A stretch of 64,000 bases of DNA from Aradus depressus (GCA_963662175.1 OY759222.1:7995222-8059221); one strand, 5' to 3'. Numbered from the stretch's first letter, positions 53,764 through 64,000 are shown. Numbers and translations are program-made. Notes: generated by a model not told the origin, from the letters alone.

Positions 53764-53765
53764 TT

Positions 53766-54671
53766 TGTAACGCTTGATATTAGTGCTACTTGCTATTCTA
53801 ATTTAAATTATATTAATAATAGTTATATACAATAACGATTATGAGAGAACCTGGTTATGTATAATTTATAAATAAAAATAAAGACTTTAAAATAATTTGT
53901 TACATTTTTCTTTTATTTTAAATTTCATCATGACATTTTTTATGGGTTAGTATCACATAAATTTTACAGACATAGAGATTTTTCTTTTTTAAACACACAT
54001 TCAACTAAACCTGCGGGGCTTGCATGCTGTATTGAGTTGATGATCGATGATTTCGTTTTGTACCACTGATGAGATGGGATTGTTGGTAGACCTCTGACGT
54101 CCTCTCCTGATTTTTGTTAGTCATTCCATCATGAAACAGCCATTCCTCATTTCCTAATTATTCGCCTCTGGATGTCTTTACCAGTTGATCTTCATTATTA
54201 CGGGATACACACACACTTTTTCTTCTATGTCCTCAGACAATCAAACTTACTCCACTGCACATCTTTCCACAGATCCCTCCACAGACACCCTCTCACATCT
54301 CACTCTGAACAACGACGACTTCCACGAGGGGACAGACCACTTCTCTCTTGTTTTGGATTCAGCTCCGTCATTGGCCCACAATTTTTACAGCCTTTAGCAC
54401 TAAACATCTGGGTTTTTTTATATCACTTTCATATTCCCGTATACAATCCTAGTTGCTTACATTTATAGTTAACTAATTATTAGCCTAACATTTCATTTTA
54501 TGACATAATTGAAATAAATGATTTGATATATTTTGAAACTATATCGACCCTGGTACATATCGATTTGATAACCCCCAGTAACCTTCCTTAGGTCTACTAA
54601 CTGATTATATTTACGTATCTTATTTTCCATTTCTTAAATATTACATGTAATGGACAATATAGAACATTACA
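53766..54671 (-). repeat. 5' LTR of non-autonomous LTR element
   Basis: 906 bp, TG...CA ends; reads the same as the 3' LTR throughout. Confidence 0.92.
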
Positions 54672-54812
54672 ATATACATTATTCAGTTTAAAAAAAGTAC
54701 AAATAAATGAAAATATAAAATAATAATAATAATAAAATACAAAGTAATATAGAACCTAACTGTTAATAAACAATTTAAAACAAAAATAAAAATGGTATTT
54801 TATTTGAAAACT

Positions 54813-57800
54813 TCAATGTCCTCTAATTTTTAGCGCCCTTACTATGTATAGTATAATATTATTGAGGTTTTGGTTGTTTGCAATGTTGAAAAGGGTCTTG
54901 TGAGGTTGCGGGCTCTTTAGTGCTTCTACCAGGTACTTTTTTCTTAGTTGGCTGAAGGCTGGACACTCCATGAAGAAATGGTGGATGTCGTCCGGTCGGT
55001 CTTCGTTGCAGACACTACAGCTGTCTTCCCTGTTGAAGAGGTAGGTCACTCCTCCCACCGTCACTCTAGCCAGGCTTTCTCTACACAGCCGAATCTGAGC
55101 CAACACTCTCGTCCTCTCGATATTTGTCCTCAGCTTTAAGTAGACGTTGTAACAGTAAATATCCTTGTATGTGAGGTTATAGTTAGATTCGAGAATGTGC
55201 TGAATGTCTCTATCGCGGCTCCTTTCTTCAAATCTACTCACAATCTTTTTCTTATGCCTGCTGATAAGATCAGGGTCCTGAGTATCCCATAACCATGAAT
55301 AGCCTACAGAGGTTAGGATATTCCGGAGTTGAGTCACCCAGTTGTAGGCCGGTAGGTCTGAAGGCTGCTTGCTCAGGAACAGGAGACGTTCGTAACACAG
55401 TCTAGGGTACCTGTCGGCCGGCATCTCCAGTATTTTGCTCCACCAGCCCACTGCTCTTCCGATTACGATGGCACTAAGATTGTAGCTGTTAGTCTCTACT
55501 CTCACGAAGCTGTTTGGAGTTGACTTTGGAAGCTTCAGTACTCTTTTGTAGTATCTTGTGAGCACCGTATCTAGTTTCTCCAGGTATTCCAAAGCCCATA
55601 TTTCCGAGGAGTACAACAGAGTGGCCAGTGTGACTGACTCCAGCAGTTTCTTCTTGGTGTCCCAACTGTCCGATCTTGCTGCCGCTAAAGTGTGGATGGT
55701 TACTCCTGTGGCTTTGTTCGCTTTGGAAATGTAGACGTCTGCAGTTTCGCTAAATCTTCCTGTTTTTGAAAAAGGAATTCCTAGGTAAGTTTGTTTTTTT
55801 ACCACTTCTATTATGTTTCCTTGGTAGTAGAATGGTGTTTGAAGTTTTTGGTTAGGACTTCTATGAAAAATGAGAATTTTTGATTTCTGGGTGTTGAGTT
55901 CTAGTAAGTTTTCTTTCAGGTAAGTGCTGAGATAATTAAGTTTGTTCTGCAAATCTTTGGGAGTATCACTAAACATTACCAAATCGTCTGCATACATTAG
56001 GAATATAATGTCGTTTTTGCCATCGATATTTACTCCTCTGAAGCCATTTTCTTTAAATAATTTTTCTATGTCGAACAGGAACAAGTTAAACAGAGTGGGA
56101 CTGATAGAATCTCCTTGCAGCACCCCTGTTTCTACCTTGATATTCTTTGTTTGACCTGAAGGTGTGGAAACTGTTACATTTGCATTATTGTAAAAACTTT
56201 GAAGCACTGCTATAAACTTTTTACTCACTCCAATGGATGATAGTTTATTCCATAAGATGTGGCGGTTTAGGGAGTCAAAAGCTTTCTTTAAATCTATGAA
56301 AAAAGCATAAAGATACCTACTTTTTAAACGGATATTGTTATATATAATAGCTTGCAAACAGAAGATGTTATCGGAGCAGCCTCGGCCTGTTCTGAAACCT
56401 GATTGTGCTTCTGGTAGTAAGCCTTCTGTTTCTATCCAGGCTGAAAGTCTCTTGTTTTGTATCGAGGTGAAGATTTTCGGCATAGTATTAACTAAAGCTA
56501 CAGTTCGATAGTTGTGTGGGTCGTCTGGGTCGCCTTTCTTATGGATGAGGAATGCTGCAAGTTGTGACCATTGACTCGGCACTCGTTCTTCCTCCATCAC
56601 TCTGTTGAACAGGTTCAGCAGGTAGTGTTGCCATGCAGGGGTTAGGCACTTATAAACTTCATTCGGAATGCCGTCGGTCCCCGGTGCTTTTTGGTTTTTT
56701 GTACCCTGTATTGCTTCGGTAATCTCATTCATCGAGATAGGTGAGTCCAAATGCCGAAGTGTCGTGTTTGGCAGCGATGTTTCTGGTAATATGCTTTTTG
56801 AGCTATATAAATCCGTGAAGTAATTTTCCCAGATTTTCAGACTTATTGTGGAGACTAAAGAGGGTCTAGGTTTGAATTTCTTGATGACTTTCCAGAAAAT
56901 TTGACTATTATGAACGGCAGCGATATCATCGGATATCTGTCTGTAGTGTCTTGCTTTGGTTTCTTTAGCTAACCTCTTGTATTTCTTTTTACTTTCCAAG
57001 TATTTCTCAAGCAGTGTTAGAGTGGGCTTCTTTTTCCATCTGCAGTAGCTTCTTCTTGTTTCCTTCTTCACTGCACGGCACTCTTCGTTGAACCATTTAT
57101 TTCTGTGATGACTCTTCTGTTTGGCTGGGATTTTCACTAATTTCAACATATCTGTAATGATGGCAGTGACATTTAAAGTACCAGTAAAATTATCGTATAA
57201 TTTATCTAGCGATGTATCGTTAAAATATATGTTTTGTGACATCTGCAGTAGATGATAAAAAAGTGGTGCCTTTGAGTCGTCCCATGTTATTTTTTCTTTG
57301 TAGTTTATTTTAATAGAATTATTTGATGGTATTATATTATTTAAATTTAAAGTTAGTTGACAAATCAAATGATCCGATACTTCCACACACTGTAAAACTT
57401 TGAAGTCCTCTATTTTATCTAATAAGGAAGAGCTGACCCAGATCAAGTCTATCACGGAGCAGCCCTGGCTGCTGATAAAGGTGTGTTCTGCGGGATAGTC
57501 GCTCCTGCTCCTTCCATTAACTACAAACAGTCCCTCACTTTCCATAACATCTACCAAACGTTTTCCCCTTAGGTTGACATCTGTGTCAGAAGACTGTCTC
57601 TTTGCAGTCAACTTCGAGCCCTGAAAGAAACTTTTTTCAAACTGGTTCAGGTTGGCGATTTTTGCATTGAAATCCCCCGCCACCACTAAGGGAATGTCTG
57701 GATCCCTGCTCTTCATTTCTTCAATCAATTCTTCAAGTTTGTTAATACACTCTTCATGTTCTAGTTTTGGGGAAAGAGTGGAGGTCCGGTGTGTCCCGCT

Positions 57801-57821
57801 GTCACGATGACTCAAAGTCAT
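54813..57821 (-). CDS. LINE ORF2: partial APE endonuclease plus reverse transcriptase
   Basis: A 1002-residue open frame with no internal stop. It starts inside the endonuclease: GDFN at residues 49-52 and a VSDH motif near 150 are present, but the N-terminal catalytic blocks are missing. The RT runs from QKAPGTDGIPNEVYK through FFIDLKKAFDSLNRH, GVLQGDSISPTLFNLF and YADD (610-613) to QTYLGIPFSKTG. The C terminus has a CSVCNEDRPDDIHHFFMEC zinc-type motif (about 934-952). The endonuclease type and C-terminal motif place it among APE-type LINEs; I could not choose a clade. The Met at 57821 is an accident of truncation. The long intact frame suggests a young insertion. Confidence 0.9.
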   Translation of the reverse strand: MTLSHRDSGTHRTSTLSPKLEHEECINKLEELIEEMKSRDPDIPLVVAGDFNAKIANLNQFEKSFFQGSKLTAKRQSSDTDVNLRGKRLVDVMESEGLFVVNGRSRSDYPAEHTFISSQGCSVIDLIWVSSSLLDKIEDFKVLQCVEVSDHLICQLTLNLNNIIPSNNSIKINYKEKITWDDSKAPLFYHLLQMSQNIYFNDTSLDKLYDNFTGTLNVTAIITDMLKLVKIPAKQKSHHRNKWFNEECRAVKKETRRSYCRWKKKPTLTLLEKYLESKKKYKRLAKETKARHYRQISDDIAAVHNSQIFWKVIKKFKPRPSLVSTISLKIWENYFTDLYSSKSILPETSLPNTTLRHLDSPISMNEITEAIQGTKNQKAPGTDGIPNEVYKCLTPAWQHYLLNLFNRVMEEERVPSQWSQLAAFLIHKKGDPDDPHNYRTVALVNTMPKIFTSIQNKRLSAWIETEGLLPEAQSGFRTGRGCSDNIFCLQAIIYNNIRLKSRYLYAFFIDLKKAFDSLNRHILWNKLSSIGVSKKFIAVLQSFYNNANVTVSTPSGQTKNIKVETGVLQGDSISPTLFNLFLFDIEKLFKENGFRGVNIDGKNDIIFLMYADDLVMFSDTPKDLQNKLNYLSTYLKENLLELNTQKSKILIFHRSPNQKLQTPFYYQGNIIEVVKKQTYLGIPFSKTGRFSETADVYISKANKATGVTIHTLAAARSDSWDTKKKLLESVTLATLLYSSEIWALEYLEKLDTVLTRYYKRVLKLPKSTPNSFVRVETNSYNLSAIVIGRAVGWWSKILEMPADRYPRLCYERLLFLSKQPSDLPAYNWVTQLRNILTSVGYSWLWDTQDPDLISRHKKKIVSRFEERSRDRDIQHILESNYNLTYKDIYCYNVYLKLRTNIERTRVLAQIRLCRESLARVTVGGVTYLFNREDSCSVCNEDRPDDIHHFFMECPAFSQLRKKYLVEALKSPQPHKTLFNIANNQNLNNIILYIVRALKIRGH

Positions 57822-57970
57822 TAGTCTGCCCCGTGCAAAAGGCGACGCTCTTCAAGAGAACTACAATGTTCTTAGCCCTCATCACCTCAAAGTGTAAACT
57901 TTGTGCGCAACCCTGCATCTCTTCAACCGAAGAATGCAACTCTTCAACCGAAGAAACACACATGATCAAT

Positions 57971-57983
57971 GATATTTAGATTC
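57971..57983. repeat. 13-bp target duplication of the LINE (right)
   Basis: GATATTTAGATTC, also at 49709-49721. The right palindrome arm has the corresponding sequence only once (63599-63611), which is the empty site. Confidence 0.93.
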
Positions 57984-59648
57984 ACATTTCCAATATTACT
58001 TTACCATCACTATTTTTACGACAAATAACCTACAATCTAGCAGGAACTTAAATCATCCCCCTGCACAACACTACTCCGGATATATTCAGAACCCACTCCC
58101 ACACATCTGAGCACCAATAGAACTCTAACCTAGGACCCCTGCTGTGTAGGCTCACTCACATTGGTACCTGTCAACCCATCTTTATAACTGCAAAAGCCGG
58201 GGGTAATTTCATATTCAAGTATTTTTCCTAAGATTTCATACTGATGAAGGCTCTAGACCCCTTCATCACCAACGAGATCAGTTAAAGAACTATTTTATAA
58301 CACAGCCCCAACGTACTTATAAGGTGTGTCCAATACAATAGGAACTCTTCTTATATAGCTATCCTAAGAAGAAGTCATTGAAAACTTTACCCACTGAGCC
58401 GGATAATTATTTATAGTAGAGATACTAATATTTTTTGAATGGGTAGGCGGCCTTGTGTAACATTTCATTATCAGAGATTAGCTGTGATGTACTTTTCTAC
58501 AAATCAGAGACTATGTATATTTCCTACAATAGAATCCTTCCGAGAGATCCAATATATCGTCACGACACAACACTTCACAAAAATACGGAATTGTTCACCT
58601 ATCCCTATAAACATCACTCATCTGCAACTTCCCCAAATCTAAAAAACTTAGAAGTCGCTCGGACACATTTTAAAAACCCCACCACTCTTCTATATACTTC
58701 CTCAGCTAAATTCTTTCCCTGGTTCCCCTCTATAGTATATCTTAAACTCTAAAGTAACCCCAACCCGAACACCATTCCTATCAATCTAAACTTTTATTTC
58801 TCAGTCATGCACCATAGATAGGGTTTTCTATAGGTGCTATCACCAATCTCCTACATGCATATATATATAATATATTTTCTATAGTTCCCCCGACATTTTT
58901 CTACAACTAACACTCAACCGTTCCTCAATTAATATTATAACGCAGCCCTCACACCCATACTCCATTGTATTTATTTTTCAAGTCCCAAGCTCTTCGTCTA
59001 ATATACATCACAGTTCCCACCGGTATTTGAGAACCCATATAGTATTATTGTTCCATCCTCACCCACATCTCATGGACCCCACAATTCAGCCCTCCTTCCC
59101 CGCATATATGGTATTGAGAGCCAAAACACTTACGATGACCCAATACAACAGTTATTTTACCGATTCATCTTCATAGCCACAAAACCCGGGATTATTTAAT
59201 ATTTTAGTATATTTCTTTTTTCATTATTTGTCACAGGTTTTTTTTCCTCACATACAACGCCTACTCCACTCAACTGTTTTTTCTTAAAGTCCTATACATA
59301 TCTTACATCCTTTCATATATTTATTTTTTATTTAGTCATATTATTTAATATTTTATGCGATTAATATTTATTTACATTTTCGAAAATGTACGTAAATTAT
59401 GAAAATTTTGTAGCATATTCAGGAACATTTTTTGTGATGAATGTGACTGCGTAATAACTATCGTGATTATAAGAAAAATTGGTGAGTACAAGCTGGTCAG
59501 TATTAAGAAATAAAAATCGTATATAGGTTCCATATCATAGGCAGTTTCTTATTGTTGTTGGGGCTAGGTGTATTGCTGGAAACCCATTAATGATAGGCTC
59601 TTCTCGGATTTTATCGGCTCCTTTCGTTGCATGTAGGATGAAAAAAAC

Positions 59649-59673
59649 TATAAATACGTTCTGTTTGGTCAGT
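59649..59673 (+). promoter_or_regulatory. candidate TATA box and initiator
   Basis: TATAAATA at 59649 is followed 20 nt later by TCAGT, the arthropod-type initiator. The spacing is a little shorter than usual. The same arrangement is mirrored in the other arm at 61938-61962. It lies about 190 bp upstream of the HTH frame. Confidence 0.35.
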
Positions 59674-59841
59674 AGTTATCTGTTTTCATTGTGAACGTGT
59701 TAACAACGTTGAGATAAATACAATCTGATCATTCACTATTTATTGAATCGAAGTTGTCAACCCTGTTACAATAAATACGGTCTGTTTGGTGATTATTAGG
59801 CAGACTTCATTGATCTAGTAATCCACAGCAGGTTAGATACC

Positions 59842-60364
59842 ATGGGGGTCAAACGAAACGCTCTCACTATAGAAAATAAAACTTTTTGATGAAGGAGAAA
59901 AGGTTGGAGAAATATCGAAACATTTCAAGATTCCTCAATCCACGATTTCTTCAATTTTAAAGAGGCGAGCAACCATTTTTCAATTGGATACATGTGGTAA
60001 AAGACATATTAAACGAATTAGAACTAATGGTGGAACACACTCCCAGGATACACCCCCACTTGCCTCCAACGGAGAGAATTACATACAACTACACACAGAC
60101 TCTTCAGAGGATGATGTGGGTGAAAACTCCAGTTCATCACAAGAACAAACGGACTCTTCACAGCCTGAGTCGGGTGAAGACGGAAGTGAACGAATTCATT
60201 CAACAGAACACCGAAGAGTAGTATATGGTGATAAAAAACCAACAAAAAAATTCAACCTTCTTAAACCCGTAAAAGACTTAATACCTCCGTCTAAGGAAAA
60301 TATGACGTTTTTACGTTTGGTCGGGTATAAAGTTCTGTCATCAACGTATAGATGTCAGATTTGA
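59842..60364 (+). pseudogene. CENP-B/pogo-type HTH protein, frameshifted (left arm)
   Basis: ATG at 59842 opens MGVKRNALTIENK; the frame then ends, and the next frame continues as LFDEGEKVGEISKHFKIPQ and STISSILKRRA. This is the pattern of the CENP-B N-terminal helix-turn-helix found in pogo/Tigger transposases. It then runs open through KRHIKRIRT into an acidic Ser/Glu/Asp-rich segment (about 45 residues) and stops at 60364. No DDE catalytic domain follows. One base-count error near 59880 separates the two parts, and it is present identically in the right arm. It may be a decayed transposase N terminus or a non-autonomous derivative. Confidence 0.6.
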
Positions 60365-60533
60365 ATAATTCAAAGGATATCATTTTCATTACCGAAACCA
60401 TCGGGGGTATAGATGGAATAAGAAAATCTGTTCGACATGAATACACTCCCACTTTGTCATCATATAGGTTTATCTATTTAAAAGGTAGATTTTTTCAAGG
60501 AGAATGGGACAGCGATAGGGATTTGAATTGATT
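60355..60533 (+). other. small overlapping frame after the HTH protein
   Basis: An ATG overlapping the end of the HTH frame opens MSDLNNSKDIIFITETIGG. The frame crosses the palindrome edge at 60515, so the two arms give different C termini (stop near 60533 here; 103 residues in the right arm, 60948-61259). No family recognised. Confidence 0.3.
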
Positions 60534-61095
60534 TGACTGAGAAGAATTTGGTTCAAGGAAACAGGATTTTGGGGATGCGCGAAGACACTGCTCAAAACGA
60601 ACCTTAGCCAGCAGATATAGAATCGCTCCCACAAACGAGATGATATATGCATATAGTCAAATGAACACTGAAATATATATACTTTTGGATACAAAGCATG
60701 AATAAAGAGTGGCATTTCTGCAAATCAAAAATACAGGCATTTTACTATGCTTAACACCATTGTACTCTCCATGCTGTTCCTCAAATCACTGTTTTCAACA
60801 TTTAGAACTGCGGGTGATCACACTGGTCTGCGGGCGTCTATAATCTCTCCAAACCTTCACTCATACGACCTGCGTGCGTTTATAGCCTCTCCAAGCCTTC
60901 AACCTCACACATCCTGCTATACATTTTTTCATTCGATTTGATTATTTCTAATATTTTTTTCGTTTGTGATATGCTGTGTACCTATTCCCAATGATGTTAA
61001 TGCCCATTATTGATATATCCTTCAAAATATAGTCCGAATTATTACCCAGGAAGCACTGGAATTGAACAAAAAACGCTTTTATACTGCTGCAACTG
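60516..61095. other. unique spacer at palindrome centre
   Basis: 580 bp not shared between the arms. It contains GCATGAATAAAGAGTGG (polyadenylation-like signal near 60700) and two related CT-rich blocks (TCTATAATCTCTCCAAACCT at 60836 and TTTATAGCCTCTCCAAGCCT at 60880). No ORF of note apart from the overhang of the arm frames. Confidence 0.7.
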
Positions 61096-64000
61096 TCGCT
61101 GTCCCATTCTCCTTGAAAAAATCTACCTTTTAAATAGATAAACCTATATGATGACAAAGTGGGAGTGTATTCATGTCGAACAGATTTTCTTATTCCATCT
61201 ATACCCCCGATGGTTTCGGTAATGAAAATGATATCCTTTGAATTATTCAAATCTGACATCTATACGTTGATGACAGAACTTTATACCCGACCAAACGTAA
61301 AAACGTCATATTTTCCTTAGATGGAGGTATTAAGTCTTTTACGGGTTTAAGAAGGTTGAATTTTTTTGTTGGTTTTTTATCACCATATACTACTCTTCGG
61401 TGTTCTGTTGAATGAATTCGTTCACTTCCGTCTTCACCCGACTCAGGCTGTGAAGAGTCCGTTTGTTCTTGTGATGAACTGGAGTTTTCACCCACATCAT
61501 CCTCTGAAGAGTCTGTGTGTAGTTGTATGTAATTCTCTCCGTTGGAGGCAAGTGGGGGTGTATCCTGGGAGTGTGTTCCACCATTAGTTCTAATTCGTTT
61601 AATATGTCTTTTACCACATGTATCCAATTGAAAAATGGTTGCTCGCCTCTTTAAAATTGAAGAAATCGTGGATTGAGGAATCTTGAAATGTTTCGATATT
61701 TCTCCAACCTTTTCTCCTTCATCAAAAAGTTTTATTTTCTATAGTGAGAGCGTTTCGTTTGACCCCCATGGTATCTAACCTGCTGTGGATTACTAGATCA
61801 ATGAAGTCTGCCTAATAATCACCAAACAGACCGTATTTATTGTAACAGGGTTGACAACTTCGATTCAATAAATAGTGAATGATCAGATTGTATTTATCTC
61901 AACGTTGTTAACACGTTCACAATGAAAACAGATAACTACTGACCAAACAGAACGTATTTATAGTTTTTTTCATCCTACATGCAACGAAAGGAGCCGATAA
62001 AATCCGAGAAGAGCCTATCATTAATGGGTTTCCAGCAATACACCTAGCCCCAACAACAATAAGAAACTGCCTATGATATGGAACCTATATACGATTTTTA
62101 TTTCTTAATACTGACCAGCTTGTACTCACCAATTTTTCTTATAATCACGATAGTTATTACGCAGTCACATTCATCACAAAAAATGTTCCTGAATATGCTA
62201 CAAAATTTTCATAATTTACGTAAATTTTCGAAAATGTAAATAAATATTAATCGCATAAAATATTAAATAATATGACTAAATAAAAAATAAATATATGAAA
62301 GGATGTAAGATATGTATAGGACTTTAAGAAAAAACAGTTGAGTGGAGTAGGCGTTGTATGTGAGGAAAAAAAACCTGTGACAAATAATGAAAAAAGAAAT
62401 ATACTAAAATATTAAATAATCCCGGGTTTTGTGGCTATGAAGATGAATCGGTAAAATAACTGTTGTATTGGGTCATCGTAAGTGTTTTGGCTCTCAATAC
62501 CATATATGCGGGGAAGGAGGGCTGAATTGTGGGGTCCATGAGATGTGGGTGAGGATGGAACAATAATACTATATGGGTTCTCAAATACCGGTGGGAACTG
62601 TGATGTATATTAGACGAAGAGCTTGGGACTTGAAAAATAAATACAATGGAGTATGGGTGTGAGGGCTGCGTTATAATATTAATTGAGGAACGGTTGAGTG
62701 TTAGTTGTAGAAAAATGTCGGGGGAACTATAGAAAATATATTATATATATATGCATGTAGGAGATTGGTGATAGCACCTATAGAAAACCCTATCTATGGT
62801 GCATGACTGAGAAATAAAAGTTTAGATTGATAGGAATGGTGTTCGGGTTGGGGTTACTTTAGAGTTTAAGATATACTATAGAGGGGAACCAGGGAAAGAA
62901 TTTAGCTGAGGAAGTATATAGAAGAGTGGTGGGGTTTTTAAAATGTGTCCGAGCGACTTCTAAGTTTTTTAGATTTGGGGAAGTTGCAGATGAGTGATGT
63001 TTATAGGGATAGGTGAACAATTCCGTATTTTTGTGAAGTGTTGTGTCGTGACGATATATTGGATCTCTCGGAAGGATTCTATTGTAGGAAATATACATAG
63101 TCTCTGATTTGTAGAAAAGTACATCACAGCTAATCTCTGATAATGAAATGTTACACAAGGCCGCCTACCCATTCAAAAAATATTAGTATCTCTACTATAA
63201 ATAATTATCCGGCTCAGTGGGTAAAGTTTTCAATGACTTCTTCTTAGGATAGCTATATAAGAAGAGTTCCTATTGTATTGGACACACCTTATAAGTACGT
63301 TGGGGCTGTGTTATAAAATAGTTCTTTAACTGATCTCGTTGGTGATGAAGGGGTCTAGAGCCTTCATCAGTATGAAATCTTAGGAAAAATACTTGAATAT
63401 GAAATTACCCCCGGCTTTTGCAGTTATAAAGATGGGTTGACAGGTACCAATGTGAGTGAGCCTACACAGCAGGGGTCCTAGGTTAGAGTTCTATTGGTGC
63501 TCAGATGTGTGGGAGTGGGTTCTGAATATATCCGGAGTAGTGTTATTTGGGGTTATTTGTCGTAAAAATAGTGATGGTAAAGTAATATTGGAAATGTGAA
63601 TCTAAATATCGACGAGAACTGTGGGGGTGTTGACCTGGCGGTTTAGGTAGGGAGAAGCATTTAAATTTGATTTTCTGCATGTGATGCAAGTGTGCAGGTA
63701 TGTCTGAGTGAGAGGTGGGATAGAAGTGGTTTGAATGAGAAAGAAATGTTGACGGGGCAGTAGTCTACACTTGTAGGGTTCTAACTTGATATGATGTTGG
63801 GGAAGTAGAAGTGGAGAGCAGAATATTGGGATGGATTGGTCGTTGTCAGAATTGTGCGGAGGTTTGAGAAGGTTAGGAGAGCAATTACAGTAGAGGACGG
63901 TTGGTAGAATGAAAAAGAAATTGTTTTGACCGCTTTAAACGAGGATTGGAATACAGTAGAGGTGCTAAGTAAGTTAAGTGCTGGAGATGAGAAGTAGTAT
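61096..64000 (-). repeat. right arm of large palindrome (runs off window)
   Basis: This is the reverse complement of 57971-60515 and then of 49319-49721. Positions mirror about 60805.5 in the inner part (sum 121611). It lacks the LINE and keeps a single uninterrupted target sequence at 63599-63611. The arm continues past the window end. Confidence 0.93.
61247..61769 (-). pseudogene. CENP-B/pogo-type HTH protein, frameshifted (right arm)
   Basis: Mirror copy of the frame at 59842-60364: the same MGVKRNALTIENK start, the same frame break, and an identical 126-residue open part (61247-61627). Identity of the break in both arms means it predates the duplication or was copied by gene conversion. 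Confidence 0.6.

Larger units (their letters stand above)
49801..54671 (-). mobile_element. non-autonomous LTR retrotransposon
   Basis: Two 906-bp direct repeats with TG...CA ends and a 4-bp ATAT duplication (49797-49800 and 54672-54675) enclose a 3059-bp AT-rich interior. On the minus strand a GCAGAGGGCAA polypurine tract precedes the 3' LTR, and a CGAACAGGGAC-containing primer-binding-like site follows the 5' LTR. The only sizeable frame is a Gag-like protein; no protease, RT or integrase is readable. The 4-bp duplication would fit a Gypsy-type integrase supplied in trans. Confidence 0.88.
49722..57970 (-). mobile_element. 5'-truncated APE-type LINE with nested LTR element
   Basis: GATATTTAGATTC at 49709-49721 and 57971-57983 is a perfect 13-bp duplication. 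On the minus strand the LINE starts inside the endonuclease, carries a full RT, and ends with a GGCTAATAAAG signal and a GAATAGAATT-type tail at 49722-49750. Subtracting the nested LTR element (49801-54671 plus 4-bp duplication) leaves about 3.4 kb. The first ~150 bp at the 5' edge contain two copies of TTCTTCGGTTGAAGAG and may be non-LINE sequence added by template switching. Confidence 0.9.
49319..60515 (+). repeat. left arm of large palindrome (interrupted by LINE)
   Basis: 49319-49721 and 57971-60515 together are the inverted counterpart of 61096-64000. The junction is split by the LINE insertion at 49722-57970. The arms are nearly identical. By eye I find one substitution near 59391 and a length difference near 58034-58068, where the left arm has about 30 extra bases. 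Confidence 0.93.

Noticed and set aside
61096..64000. Palindrome as a pure sequencing hairpin artefact
   Set aside because: The arms differ by a length change, a substitution and an 8-kb insertion with target duplication in only one arm, which an artefact would not produce.

Overview
This window looks like repeat-dense, AT-rich heterochromatin or intergenic DNA from an arthropod, most probably an insect. The grounds are a BEL/Pao retrotransposon with a single gag-pol frame, RTE-like and Jockey-like non-LTR fragments, hAT and PIF/Harbinger-type DNA elements, and a tRNA-derived SINE family whose 3' tail is a CCTAA-type pentamer like the insect telomere repeat. I find no convincing host gene, rRNA, functional tRNA, CRISPR array or bacterial-type operon. 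Nearly every long open frame belongs to a mobile element or is a by-product of tandem repeats.

Region 1-6400 holds degenerate copies of a long foldback repeat (called FB-B here), a 48-bp minisatellite, several SINEs, a Jockey-like reverse transcriptase scrap joined to SINE pieces, and a hAT-type element (3741-4632) with a perfect 8-bp target duplication and a complete SINE nested inside it. Region 6413-13381 is a nearly intact BEL/Pao element on the minus strand. It has 572-bp LTRs differing at one position and a 1713-aa polyprotein, but the protease catalytic Asp is replaced by Tyr and there is a frameshift near the C terminus.

Region 13400-48450 is a mosaic of about twenty SINE copies (two subfamilies), more than a dozen FB-B copies, RTE and other LINE fragments, a PIF/Harbinger-like element carrying a decayed Myb/MADF-like frame, several foldback elements and minisatellites. 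Target-site duplications allow several insertions to be bounded exactly. Two SINE insertions are composites between a single pair of duplications.

Region 49319-64000 is the most striking. It is a large inverted repeat (arms of at least 2.9 kb, 580-bp spacer at 60516-61095) running off the right edge of the window. Each arm carries a TATA-like promoter and a broken frame with a CENP-B/pogo-type helix-turn-helix followed by an acidic Ser-rich segment. The left arm is split by a 5'-truncated APE-type LINE (49722-57970) with a 13-bp duplication, and that LINE is itself split by a non-autonomous LTR element (49801-54671, two 906-bp LTRs) encoding a Lys/Asn-rich Gag-like protein. The right arm keeps the empty site. 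The order of events is therefore readable: palindrome, then LINE, then LTR element.
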